Origin: CAWFGW01 sp963849955
Lineage (GTDB): Bacteria; Bacteroidota; Bacteroidia; Cytophagales; JAAEPT01
Direction of reading: 5' to 3'
DNA: 64,000 nucleotides
Assembly (NCBI GenBank): GCA_963849955.1
Contig: CAWKJU010000014.1
Span: 102,963 to 166,962 of the forward strand
Of this stretch, positions 28,450-36,378 are shown in pieces. Numbering within the stretch: position 1 is the stretch's first letter; each line of letters starts with the position of its first letter. A program made the translations under genes and the position numbers. The notes beneath the pieces were generated by a model that searched no databases, was not told the DNA's origin, and saw only the letters and a list, made by a program, of their open reading frames with translations.

Positions 28450-28489
28450 AATTCCACTAATATTAGAATTCTAATATTAGTGGAATTTA
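28450..28489. promoter_or_regulatory. Perfect 40-bp palindrome, candidate operator
   Basis: Positions 28450-28489 read identically on both strands with no mismatch or loop. Inside are two copies of CTAATATTAG, itself a palindrome, separated by AATT; flanking arms are AAATTCCA and TGGAATTT. It ends 26 bp before the ATG of the XRE-S24 repressor and covers the expected -33 region of its promoter. There is no T-run after it, so a terminator for the LysR gene is less likely. Two tandem dyads fit paired repressor dimers. Confidence 0.7.
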
Positions 28490-28491
28490 TT

Positions 28492-28499
28492 AACTTTAG
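28492..28499 (+). promoter_or_regulatory. Probable -7 element of the umuDC cassette
   Basis: TAACTTTA matches TAnnTTTG at seven of eight positions and begins 3 bp after the palindrome. Repressor bound to the palindrome would block it. No TTG is seen 19-20 bp upstream, so the promoter looks weak or non-standard. Confidence 0.4.
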
Positions 28500-28515
28500 G
28501 TATTCAAATAACCAC

Positions 28516-29295
28516 ATGAACTACCTAGGTCAAAATTTAAAATATTTGCGCAAAAAAGAACTGTTCACCCAAGAGCAGTGCGCACAAAAACTTGGTTTAA
28601 AACGTACAGTAATTGGCGCCTATGAAGAAGGGCGAATAGAACCCAAAATTAATACCTTATTAACTATCTGCAGTTATTTTAATGTCAGCTTAGATGATTT
28701 TTTAAGAACAGATTTAAAAAATAAAATGCCCGCGAAATTTGATTCCATAGGTAGTCGGCTTCGCGTGCTCCCTATAGTTACTCTTGCAGAAAAAGAACTT
28801 TGTTCAATCGTACATAAAAAAGCTAGTGCAGGCTACACCTCGGGATTTAATGACATTGACTTTGTGGGAAAACTCCCAAAATTCAACCTCCCTTTTCCAG
28901 AATTAGCTTCCGATAAGACCCATCGAATTTTTCAAATACAAGGGGAAAGTATGCTACCTATCCGTTCTGGCGCCTATGTGATTTGTGAATATTTACATAA
29001 TTGGAATGACTTAAAATCGGGCAAATCACATGTAATTATAACCGCTAACGAGGGAGTAGTCTACAAACGAGTGGAAGTACTCGCTGATAAAACAACTCTC
29101 TTATTAATTTCAGACAACAAACAATTTCAACCGTATGAAATATCATTAACTGAAGTGCTGGAAATTTGGATAGCAAAGGGTACTGTTGACTTTCAACTTC
29201 CAGACCCAAAAGAGTACCTCATGAACAGTTATGAAGTAAGTAACCAACTTCATCAAATGCAATCGGATCTTGCCGCCTTAAAGAAAAAATTATGA
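28516..29295 (+). CDS. XRE-family repressor with S24 peptidase domain
   Basis: This 259-residue protein pairs an N-terminal helix-turn-helix (about 5-63; AQKLGLKRTVIGAYEEGR) with a LexA/CI-type S24 domain (about 100-225). S145 (QGESMLP) and K184 (VVYKRV) form the expected Ser-Lys dyad. A105-G106 (KASAGYTSG) is a plausible self-cleavage site. A short helix ends the protein. The ATG at 28516 is chosen; the frame extends 12 codons upstream into the palindrome. It leads a tight operon with DUF72, umuD and umuC, so it probably represses the cassette and is inactivated on DNA damage, by analogy with LexA and CI. Cleavage is not proven. Confidence 0.9.
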   Translation: MNYLGQNLKYLRKKELFTQEQCAQKLGLKRTVIGAYEEGRIEPKINTLLTICSYFNVSLDDFLRTDLKNKMPAKFDSIGSRLRVLPIVTLAEKELCSIVHKKASAGYTSGFNDIDFVGKLPKFNLPFPELASDKTHRIFQIQGESMLPIRSGAYVICEYLHNWNDLKSGKSHVIITANEGVVYKRVEVLADKTTLLLISDNKQFQPYEISLTEVLEIWIAKGTVDFQLPDPKEYLMNSYEVSNQLHQMQSDLAALKKKL

Positions 29296-30212
29296 AGTTT
29301 GGACGATTAGAAAACATTGAACATCTTGACTTTTCTTTGCCAAATGATCACTCATTTAATAAAGAAACTTTTTCTAAATTAGAAAAGAATAAAAAAACAC
29401 CACAGGTGTATATTGGTTGTCCTGTATGGGGAGACAAAGGCTTTGTGGGAAAAGTATATTCAAAAGGAACGAAGAGCAGCGATTTTTTACGACAATACTG
29501 TCAACAGTTCAACTCCATTGAGGTGAATAGCACACACTACAACATCCCTTCCGTTACACAAGTAGCTAAGTGGAAACAACAAGCTACTCCTGGTTTCATA
29601 TTCTGCCCAAAAACACCCCAGTTTGTCTCACACCGCATTGAGTTGGTTGATAAAGTTGCGGTGATGGATGAGTTTCTTGGAAATATTTATGAGCTCAAAG
29701 AGCACCTTGGGCCAATCTTTATTCAACTTCCTCCTTATTATAAACCTGAATACATTCAGCATTTACACGATTTTTTAGAAGTGCTTCCTACCGATTTAAA
29801 CTTTGCACTTGAACTACGACATGAAGCTTGGTTTGGTAACACCTTTGTTGAAAAGCAAGTTTACGAGTTATTATCACACTTCAATACCACTTATATCATC
29901 ACCGACACACCAGGTCGAAGGGACGTACTACATCAAATGATCACCACAGACAAAGTTTTCATTCGTTTTTTAGGTCACAATCTTCATCCGACAGATTACA
30001 CCCGCATTGATAACTGGGTAGATCAACTCATCACTTGGATCAACAAAGGGGTGAATGAAGTGTATTTCTTTATGCATCAACCCGACAAACACAACTGTGC
30101 AGATCTGGCCATCTACATGGCTCAACAATTTAAAAAGCACTCGGACATTGCCATCAAAGTTCCTGAAATAATAGGAAAACAAACCACACCTTCTCAAACG
30201 TCATTATTCTAA
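29292..30212 (+). CDS. DUF72 family protein
   Basis: The 306-residue protein belongs to the DUF72 (YecE-like) family, a TIM-barrel-like fold with no proven biochemical role. Typical blocks are YIGCPVWGDKGFVGK (about 37-51), the EVNSTHYNIPS segment near 77, FCPKTPQFVSH near 108 and the LELRHEAWF block near 180. Its start overlaps the repressor stop by 4 bp (ATGA), and umuD follows 4 bp after its stop, so it is firmly part of the damage cassette. A link to DNA repair or tolerance is inferred only from this position. Confidence 0.9.
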   Translation: MKFGRLENIEHLDFSLPNDHSFNKETFSKLEKNKKTPQVYIGCPVWGDKGFVGKVYSKGTKSSDFLRQYCQQFNSIEVNSTHYNIPSVTQVAKWKQQATPGFIFCPKTPQFVSHRIELVDKVAVMDEFLGNIYELKEHLGPIFIQLPPYYKPEYIQHLHDFLEVLPTDLNFALELRHEAWFGNTFVEKQVYELLSHFNTTYIITDTPGRRDVLHQMITTDKVFIRFLGHNLHPTDYTRIDNWVDQLITWINKGVNEVYFFMHQPDKHNCADLAIYMAQQFKKHSDIAIKVPEIIGKQTTPSQTSLF

Positions 30213-30216
30213 AATT

Positions 30217-30615
30217 ATGGTTGAAGCTACTCGCTCATTTCCTTACTTTCCCCAAGGGGTTTCCGCTGGTTTTGCCTCGCCTGCTGATGATTATGAAACG
30301 GATAACTTAAACTTAAATGACTATGTCATCAACAATGAATCAGCCACCTTTTTTGTGCGTGTAAAAGGGGATTCTATGAAGGATGCCAACTTGATGGATG
30401 GCGACATACTCGTTATCGATCGATCATTACCTGCGATACACGGAAAAATAGTTATCGCCTTTTATAATGGTGATTTCACTGTTAAACGATTATATAAAAA
30501 AGAGGTACTTAAGCTAATTCCTGAAAATAAAAAGTATCCCGAAATTTGTATTGATGATGTCGATGATTTTTCAATTTGGGGAGTAGTCACCTATATAGTT
30601 CATAAAGCACGATGA
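30217..30615 (+). CDS. umuD: UmuD-like S24 protein of DNA polymerase V
   Basis: UmuD, after RecA-stimulated self-cleavage, joins UmuC to form the translesion polymerase Pol V. At 132 residues it matches the family. S53 (KGDSMKD) and K90 (FTVKRL) form the dyad. The candidate cleavage site is A17-G18 (GVSAGFAS). Spacings from cleavage site to Ser (36) and from Ser to Lys (37) equal those of E. coli UmuD (C24, S60, K97). Ala instead of Cys at the cut position is like LexA. The gene overlaps umuC by 4 bp. Confidence 0.93.
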   Translation: MVEATRSFPYFPQGVSAGFASPADDYETDNLNLNDYVINNESATFFVRVKGDSMKDANLMDGDILVIDRSLPAIHGKIVIAFYNGDFTVKRLYKKEVLKLIPENKKYPEICIDDVDDFSIWGVVTYIVHKAR

Positions 30616-31874
30616 GTATATATTATGGATTAATCGACTGTAACAACTTTTATGCATCGTGCGAGCGCGTGTTTGCTCCTCAATATCAATACACGCCCAT
30701 TGTCGTCTTATCAAATAACGATGGATGCATTATTGCTCGATCTAATGAGGCTAAGCGCTTAAATATCCCCATGGGTGCTCCCTTTTTCAAAGTGGAAAAA
30801 GAGTTAATCGCCAAAGGGGTTAAAGTATTTTCCTCCAATTATGCACTCTATGGAAATCTATCAAACCGTGTAATGCAAACAATAAAGAAAACGTGTCCAG
30901 AAATTGAAGTTTACTCTATTGATGAAGCATTTATTCGATTAAACTACAAATCATTTTCTGAGTTAGAAACAATTGCTTCAACCATCCGCGACAATGTGCT
31001 AAAATGGGTTGGAATCCCTGTAACAGTAGGTATCGCGAAAACTAAAACATTAGCAAAAGTTGCGGCAAATTATGCGAAGAAAAACCCTTCATTAAACAAC
31101 AAACTTATTTTAATAGAAGAAAAGACTACAACAACTATTCTAAAACAGACGGACATTGGGGATGTATGGGGAATTGGTAGAGGCTACAAAAAACAACTAC
31201 AAGCTATAGGCGTGAAGAACGCTTTGGACTTCGCGAACTTAGATCGATCATTAGTGAAAAAGAAGATGGGAATAGTTGGCTACCGTACTTGTATGGAACT
31301 TAAAGCCATCCCGTGTCTCGATTTAGAGTTTGAGAAACCGCTACGCAAAATGATTATGACGACTCGCTCTTTTGGTAAAGCCATTACTAATCGCGAAGAA
31401 ATGAATGAAGCAATAGTGACTTTCACCGCTCGATGTGCAGAAAAATTACGTTTTGAAAAACAACTAGCTGGCACCCTTACAGTCTTTATTCAAACTTTTT
31501 CATATAACAAAACGGATCCTCAAAACAGTTGTTCAGATACGGTAAATTTGAAATTCAAAACCAGTGACACGGATCAGCTTATTAAAAAAGCACTGGAAGT
31601 TTTAGACGGTATATACAAAGAAAACTACCGCTACAAGAAAGCCGGCATTTTGCTTACAGACTTGTCTCCTTTAAAAGGGATACAAACTGATTTATTTCAA
31701 ACCGAAATCAACACTAACCCGCTTTGGAAATCCATTGATTTCCTTAATAAAAAACATGGGATCAGTAAAGTGAAATTTCTCGCTGAGGGAATAAATAAAG
31801 ATTGGAAAATGCGTTCAGGAAAGCGTTCACCCCATTATACCACAAAATGGAATGAACTATTAGTTGTCAACTAA
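30612..31874 (+). CDS. umuC: UmuC-like Y-family DNA polymerase
   Basis: The 420-residue protein is the catalytic subunit of Pol V and copies past damaged bases. The catalytic acids are D9 (YGLIDCNNFYASCE) and D104-E105 (YSIDEAF). The fingers motif SNNDGCIIARSNEAK and the little-finger domain (about 240-350) are present, plus the UmuC-type C-terminal extension. Translation is coupled to umuD by an ATGA overlap. The 3' end overlaps the convergent alanine dehydrogenase gene by 4 bp, so no terminator separates them. Confidence 0.96.
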   Translation: MSIYYGLIDCNNFYASCERVFAPQYQYTPIVVLSNNDGCIIARSNEAKRLNIPMGAPFFKVEKELIAKGVKVFSSNYALYGNLSNRVMQTIKKTCPEIEVYSIDEAFIRLNYKSFSELETIASTIRDNVLKWVGIPVTVGIAKTKTLAKVAANYAKKNPSLNNKLILIEEKTTTTILKQTDIGDVWGIGRGYKKQLQAIGVKNALDFANLDRSLVKKKMGIVGYRTCMELKAIPCLDLEFEKPLRKMIMTTRSFGKAITNREEMNEAIVTFTARCAEKLRFEKQLAGTLTVFIQTFSYNKTDPQNSCSDTVNLKFKTSDTDQLIKKALEVLDGIYKENYRYKKAGILLTDLSPLKGIQTDLFQTEINTNPLWKSIDFLNKKHGISKVKFLAEGINKDWKMRSGKRSPHYTTKWNELLVVN

Positions 31875-33100
31875 AACCTTGCGCACAATAATAGGTCTAA
31901 ATCTTTGTGTTGCACACCAAATTTACGAGCAATGTGTTCATTCGTTAAATAGCCTTTGTAAGAATATACTCCTTTAGCAAACCACGGCTTTGCCCCCATC
32001 ATCTCCTCTACGCCTCCCATGCGAGAGATTTGTAGTAAAATAGGGGTCCATAGATAACTTAGTGCCCTACTTGAAGTTCTGCTTACTCTTGAAGCTATAT
32101 TGGGCACACAATAATGAACCACGCCATGTTTTACAAATGTGGGCTTATCATGTGTCGTCACGCGACTAGTCTCAAAACACCCTCCTTGGCTTATACTGGC
32201 ATCAATAATTACTGAATTAGGCTTCATAGCGGCAACCATCTCTTCTGATACGACACAAAGGCTAGTTCCTTCTTCTGAACGCAAAGCACCGATAACTACA
32301 TCAGCATCTTTTAATTCGCTTTTCAATGTTTCAGGGTCAATAATTGCGGTATAGATTTCTTGACCTAAATCTTTTTTGAGTCGTCTTAATTTATAATGAT
32401 GGTTATCAAAAATACGTACAGAACACCCCATTGCTCTTGCCGCCCGTGCTACATTCTCACCAATAGTTCCAGCTCCGAGGATAACAACTTTTGCGGGAGG
32501 AACGCCCGTAATACCACCAAAAATAACCCCCATACCATTTCCTGTTTTACTCAACAACTCACTGGCAATGGATATGATAGAATAACTTGCAATTTCACTT
32601 ATCGAACGCACGATGGGCTTCAATCCACCTTTGTCTTCAATTAATTCAAACGCTAATGCTATTAACTTTTTTTTATTTACTGCTGCCAAATACTCAGGTC
32701 CCAAGGTCGACATTTGTAATGCAGAAATTAAAGTTGACCCCGGTTTCATGTACTCCAACTCATCCATGGTTGGCGGTTCTACTTTTAATACGGTGCTTGC
32801 TTCAAAAACCTCTTTAGAAGAGTAGACAATCTTTGCACCTTTATCAGAGTAATCCCTATCGGAAAAATTAGCTTCATTACCGGCTCCAGTTTCGATGATT
32901 ACTTGATGACCATTGTTCACCAACAAACCGACCGACTGAGGGGTAAGACAAATCCGTTTTTCTTGTAATTCTTTTTCTACAGGCACGCCAATAACTAGCC
33001 GCAGCTGTCCCTTTTTCACTTGAATGTGCTGCTCTTGTGTTGCCAAAGCTCCTTGCATCGCAAGTGCCTCAATGGTAGGTTTAAACTTCTCGTGTGCCAT
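31871..33100 (-). CDS. ald: Alanine dehydrogenase
   Basis: The 409-residue protein matches the alanine dehydrogenase/NAD(P) transhydrogenase alpha family. It interconverts L-alanine and pyruvate with NAD+ and ammonia. An N-terminal extension of about 30 residues precedes the domain (IGVPVEKELQEKRICLTP). The Rossmann motif VVILGAGTIGENVARAARAMG lies near 205-225. Extended N-termini are common in Bacteroidota homologues. The start overlaps the tsaE 3' end by 20 bp, so the gene is probably the last of a porX-tsaE-ald unit. Confidence 0.88.
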   Translation of the reverse strand: MAHEKFKPTIEALAMQGALATQEQHIQVKKGQLRLVIGVPVEKELQEKRICLTPQSVGLLVNNGHQVIIETGAGNEANFSDRDYSDKGAKIVYSSKEVFEASTVLKVEPPTMDELEYMKPGSTLISALQMSTLGPEYLAAVNKKKLIALAFELIEDKGGLKPIVRSISEIASYSIISIASELLSKTGNGMGVIFGGITGVPPAKVVILGAGTIGENVARAARAMGCSVRIFDNHHYKLRRLKKDLGQEIYTAIIDPETLKSELKDADVVIGALRSEEGTSLCVVSEEMVAAMKPNSVIIDASISQGGCFETSRVTTHDKPTFVKHGVVHYCVPNIASRVSRTSSRALSYLWTPILLQISRMGGVEEMMGAKPWFAKGVYSYKGYLTNEHIARKFGVQHKDLDLLLCARF

Positions 33101-33524
33101 GCTCCCGAACGACTATTTCTCTAAGGTAGTCATCTTTCATGAGTATTTCAATCTCTATGAATTCATCGGGGATTAATGAAGGTATTTTTGAGGCCCATTC
33201 GATAAAACAATAATTACCAGAATAAATATAATCTTCAAACCCTATATCTATTGCCTCATATTCATCTTTTAGGCGATAGCAATCAAAATGATATAAATTA
33301 TCACCATTAGGTAACTGATATTCATTCACAATTGAAAACGTAGGACTGGATACAGCATCTTCTACACCCATTGCTTTACACAAGTGAGTCATAAAAGTAG
33401 TTTTTCCCGCCCCCATCTCACCGTTAAGGATTATTGTTGGCTTTGATAATAATTTTAAGATTTCATTTGAAACTGCTCTTAACTCCTCTAAAGAAACAGC
33501 TTCCTTACGATACAATACGATCAT
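33081..33524 (-). CDS. tsaE: tRNA threonylcarbamoyladenosine protein TsaE
   Basis: TsaE is the ATPase partner of the TsaB-TsaD complex that makes t6A37 in tRNAs reading ANN codons. The 147-residue length is normal. The Walker A motif is GEMGAGKTTF (about 41-50). The SPTFSIVNEY and LYHFDCYRL blocks are diagnostic. The start overlaps the porX stop (ATGA), and the 3' end runs into the ald gene. Confidence 0.96.
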   Translation of the reverse strand: MIVLYRKEAVSLEELRAVSNEILKLLSKPTIILNGEMGAGKTTFMTHLCKAMGVEDAVSSPTFSIVNEYQLPNGDNLYHFDCYRLKDEYEAIDIGFEDYIYSGNYCFIEWASKIPSLIPDEFIEIEILMKDDYLREIVVREHGTREV

Positions 33525-35074
33525 TTTGGTAACAATTCTATAAAGGGAACAATTACCTCCTCCATTGAAATGCCTCCGTGTTGAAAAGAATCACCATAGG
33601 CTCTCACATATTGATTAAAGTTATTAGGGTATACAAAATAGTCGTCCTCGGTGGTGAAAACGAAAGAAGACGAAACGTTCCGTTTAGGTAGACCGATTTT
33701 CTCGGGATCTTTCACCGTAAATAATGATTTTGAATCATACGAAAGGTTTTTGCCCGTCTTGTATCTGAGGTTAGTATTTGTATTACGATCTCCAACAATT
33801 TTCACAGGCTTTTTCACTCGCACTGTTCCATGATCTGTTGTAATGATCACTTTCACTTTCTCATCTTTTAATTTTTTCAGCAAAGCCAGTAAAGGAGAAT
33901 GCTCTAACCATGATTTTGCAAGCGTTCTATAAGCCGCTTCATCTTTGGCTAACTCTTTAATTACAGCAATATCTGTTCGTGCATGCGATAACATATCCAC
34001 AAAATTATAGACAATAACATTTAAGTCATTATGCATCAAATTCGAGAGATTATCAACAACAGCATTCCCCGCTTCCGGGTTAAGTATTTTATGATAAGAA
34101 TAGCTGTATTTTAATTTATTTGCTTTTAAATTTTCACCTAATAATTCTTTTTCAAAATTATTCTTTCCGCCATCTTCATCTTCATGTGACCAATATTGAG
34201 GTAATTTCTTGCTTATTGCCAACGGAGTCATTCCAGAAAAAATAGCATTTCGTGCATATTGAGTGGTGGTTGGCAAAATAGAGAAGTATGCATCTTCAAT
34301 GCTTGTTTTGAAATAAAGATTAATAATCGGTTCAAAAGCTTTCCATTGGTCAAATCTCAAATTATCAATTAAGATAAAAAACACTTTCTCTCCATTGTTT
34401 AATAATGGAAACACCCGTTCTGGAAAAAGCTCGTGAGACAACAAGGGTTTATCAAAATCATCACCATTTAACCAATCCTCATAGTTTCTAGTGATAAATT
34501 TCGAAAAGTTCACATTTGCTTCTGATTTCTGCATTTCAAGCACTTCCTTCATGCTCTTATGTTCCGTGTCATCGATGCCAATTTCATGATATACCAGTTT
34601 TTTATAAACATCCACCCATTCCTCGTAAGTAATGATGTCGTTATAGGTCATACTTATTTGCTGAAACTCTTTCTGGTAATTAGAGTTCGTTTTTTCCGAA
34701 ACCAACCGTTTATTTTCAAGTAGCTTCTTAATAGATAAAAGGATTTGCTTTGGGTTAATTGGCTTAATTAGATAGTCGGATATTTTAGAACCAATAGCCT
34801 CCTCCATAATTTGTTCCTCTTCATTCTTAGTAATCATTACTACGGGAATGTTAGGTTTTATTTTTTGAATTTCTGCAAGTGCTTCTAAACCGCTTAAGCC
34901 AGGCATACTCTCATCTAAAAAAACTAAGTCAAAATCATCTTTTTTAATATTTTCTAATGCCTCTACCCCACTATTGACTGCCGTGATATCACAGTCTTTT
35001 TCAGTTAAAAAAAGGATGTGTGGTTTTAACAACTCTATCTCATCATCTGCCCATAAAATCTTATATCTTTGCAT
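33521..35074 (-). CDS. porX: PorX-type response regulator with PglZ domain
   Basis: The 517-residue protein joins a receiver domain (1-125) to an alkaline-phosphatase-like PglZ domain (about 200-517). D54 (VFLDESMPG) is the phosphoacceptor, with acidic D10/D11, T82 and K104 in the expected places. This architecture is PorX, which acts with histidine kinase PorY to control type IX secretion genes; the PglZ domain is reported to have phosphodiesterase activity toward oligonucleotides. The start is the ATG at 35074; a TTG two codons upstream is in frame. No T9SS structural gene or porY is in the window, which is normal as these are scattered. Confidence 0.92.
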   Translation of the reverse strand: MQRYKILWADDEIELLKPHILFLTEKDCDITAVNSGVEALENIKKDDFDLVFLDESMPGLSGLEALAEIQKIKPNIPVVMITKNEEEQIMEEAIGSKISDYLIKPINPKQILLSIKKLLENKRLVSEKTNSNYQKEFQQISMTYNDIITYEEWVDVYKKLVYHEIGIDDTEHKSMKEVLEMQKSEANVNFSKFITRNYEDWLNGDDFDKPLLSHELFPERVFPLLNNGEKVFFILIDNLRFDQWKAFEPIINLYFKTSIEDAYFSILPTTTQYARNAIFSGMTPLAISKKLPQYWSHEDEDGGKNNFEKELLGENLKANKLKYSYSYHKILNPEAGNAVVDNLSNLMHNDLNVIVYNFVDMLSHARTDIAVIKELAKDEAAYRTLAKSWLEHSPLLALLKKLKDEKVKVIITTDHGTVRVKKPVKIVGDRNTNTNLRYKTGKNLSYDSKSLFTVKDPEKIGLPKRNVSSSFVFTTEDDYFVYPNNFNQYVRAYGDSFQHGGISMEEVIVPFIELLPK

Positions 35075-35136
35075 TCGCAAGTTGGTTTAAGGTTTGAAAA
35101 ATCATAGTTAGCTAACGTATTCGAACAAAAAAAATT

Positions 35137-36366
35137 TTGGCAAGAAAAAAAATACTTAACGATCCAGTTTACGGATTTATTTCTATTTCAAGTGAATTGA
35201 TTTTAAAAACACTTGACCACCCCTATTTCCAGCGTTTGAGAAGGATTAAACAACTTGGTCTTTCTGACTACGTGTACCCTGGAGCGCTGCACACCCGTTT
35301 TCATCACGCGATTGGTGCTATGCATTTAATGGGTGAAGCATTAAAAAGTTTGCAAGAAAAGGGAGTTGAAATTACTCCAGAGGAAATTGAAGCAAGTCAA
35401 CTAGCTATTTTATTACATGATATCGGCCACGGTCCATTCTCCCATGCGCTTGAACATTCCTTACTAAAAGGTGTTCACCACGAAGCCATTTCTTTGGCAA
35501 TAATGAAAAAATTAAACGCTGAGTTTGGTAGTCAACTTGATTTGGTGATTACCATTTTCACCAACAACTACGCTAAAAAATTTCTACATCAACTGGTTTC
35601 TTCTCAGCTGGATATTGACCGGATGGATTACCTCCAAAGGGATTGTTTTTTCACGGGGGTGTCAGAGGGAACAATTGGTTCTGAACGCATCATAAAAATG
35701 TTAGACGTTGTGGATAACAAATTGGTGGTCGAAGAAAAAGGAATATATAGTATAGAAAATTTTTTAAACGCTAGAAGGTTGATGTATTGGCAAGTATACT
35801 TACACAAAACTGCCATTAGTGCTGAACAAATGCTTATTCAATTGTTTAATAGGGCACAAATCCTATCAAATGAAGGTATGGCTTTACCTATTAGTCCTGC
35901 GTTAAACTTTTTCTTTAGCAATAACGTAGGACTAAAAGCGTTAAATGAAAATCCCGTTGCGCTCGAAAAATTTAATCAAATAGATGACTATGATGTTTGG
36001 GGGGCAATTAAAAATTTCACAACTTGTTCTGATATTGTTTTGTCACACTTAAGCACTTGCTTGTTAAATAGAGATCTAAATAAAGTTATTTTGAGCAGTG
36101 AAAAACCTGAAGAGGAAACAATTAACAAGATTAAATCAGAACTTATCACTCAATACAAACTCTCTGAAGAAGAAGTAAGAAGTTTTTATTCAGTAGGTTC
36201 TATCTCTAATGCCGCCTATATAGCAAAAGGAGAAACGATAAACATTATTACCAAAAAAGGCAAAATTCTTGATGTTGCTGAAGCTTCAGAATTACCAAAC
36301 ATTAAAGCCATAAGTCAGATTGTGACCAAACATTATCTGTGTTGGCCAAAAAACATTAAAATTTAG
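35137..36366 (+). CDS. HD-domain phosphohydrolase
   Basis: The 409-residue protein is a dGTPase/SAMHD1-like HD hydrolase. The metal-binding residues appear as H in TRFHHAIGAMHLM (about 53-65) and HD in LLHDIGHGPFSHALEHS (about 92-108). The YLQRDCFFTG segment (about 165) is another family mark. The substrate is unknown. The start is TTG (35137), 62 bp from the divergent porX ATG; no ATG precedes the conserved NDPVYGF block, so TTG is needed. lpxD follows 12 bp after the stop. Confidence 0.88.
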   Translation: MARKKILNDPVYGFISISSELILKTLDHPYFQRLRRIKQLGLSDYVYPGALHTRFHHAIGAMHLMGEALKSLQEKGVEITPEEIEASQLAILLHDIGHGPFSHALEHSLLKGVHHEAISLAIMKKLNAEFGSQLDLVITIFTNNYAKKFLHQLVSSQLDIDRMDYLQRDCFFTGVSEGTIGSERIIKMLDVVDNKLVVEEKGIYSIENFLNARRLMYWQVYLHKTAISAEQMLIQLFNRAQILSNEGMALPISPALNFFFSNNVGLKALNENPVALEKFNQIDDYDVWGAIKNFTTCSDIVLSHLSTCLLNRDLNKVILSSEKPEEETINKIKSELITQYKLSEEEVRSFYSVGSISNAAYIAKGETINIITKKGKILDVAEASELPNIKAISQIVTKHYLCWPKNIKI

Positions 36367-36378
36367 AATAAATTAAAC

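Noticed and set aside
28450..28489. Palindrome read as a terminator for the LysR gene
   Set aside because: There is no T-run after the stem, it is AT-rich and loop-free, and its place next to a repressor start fits an operator better.
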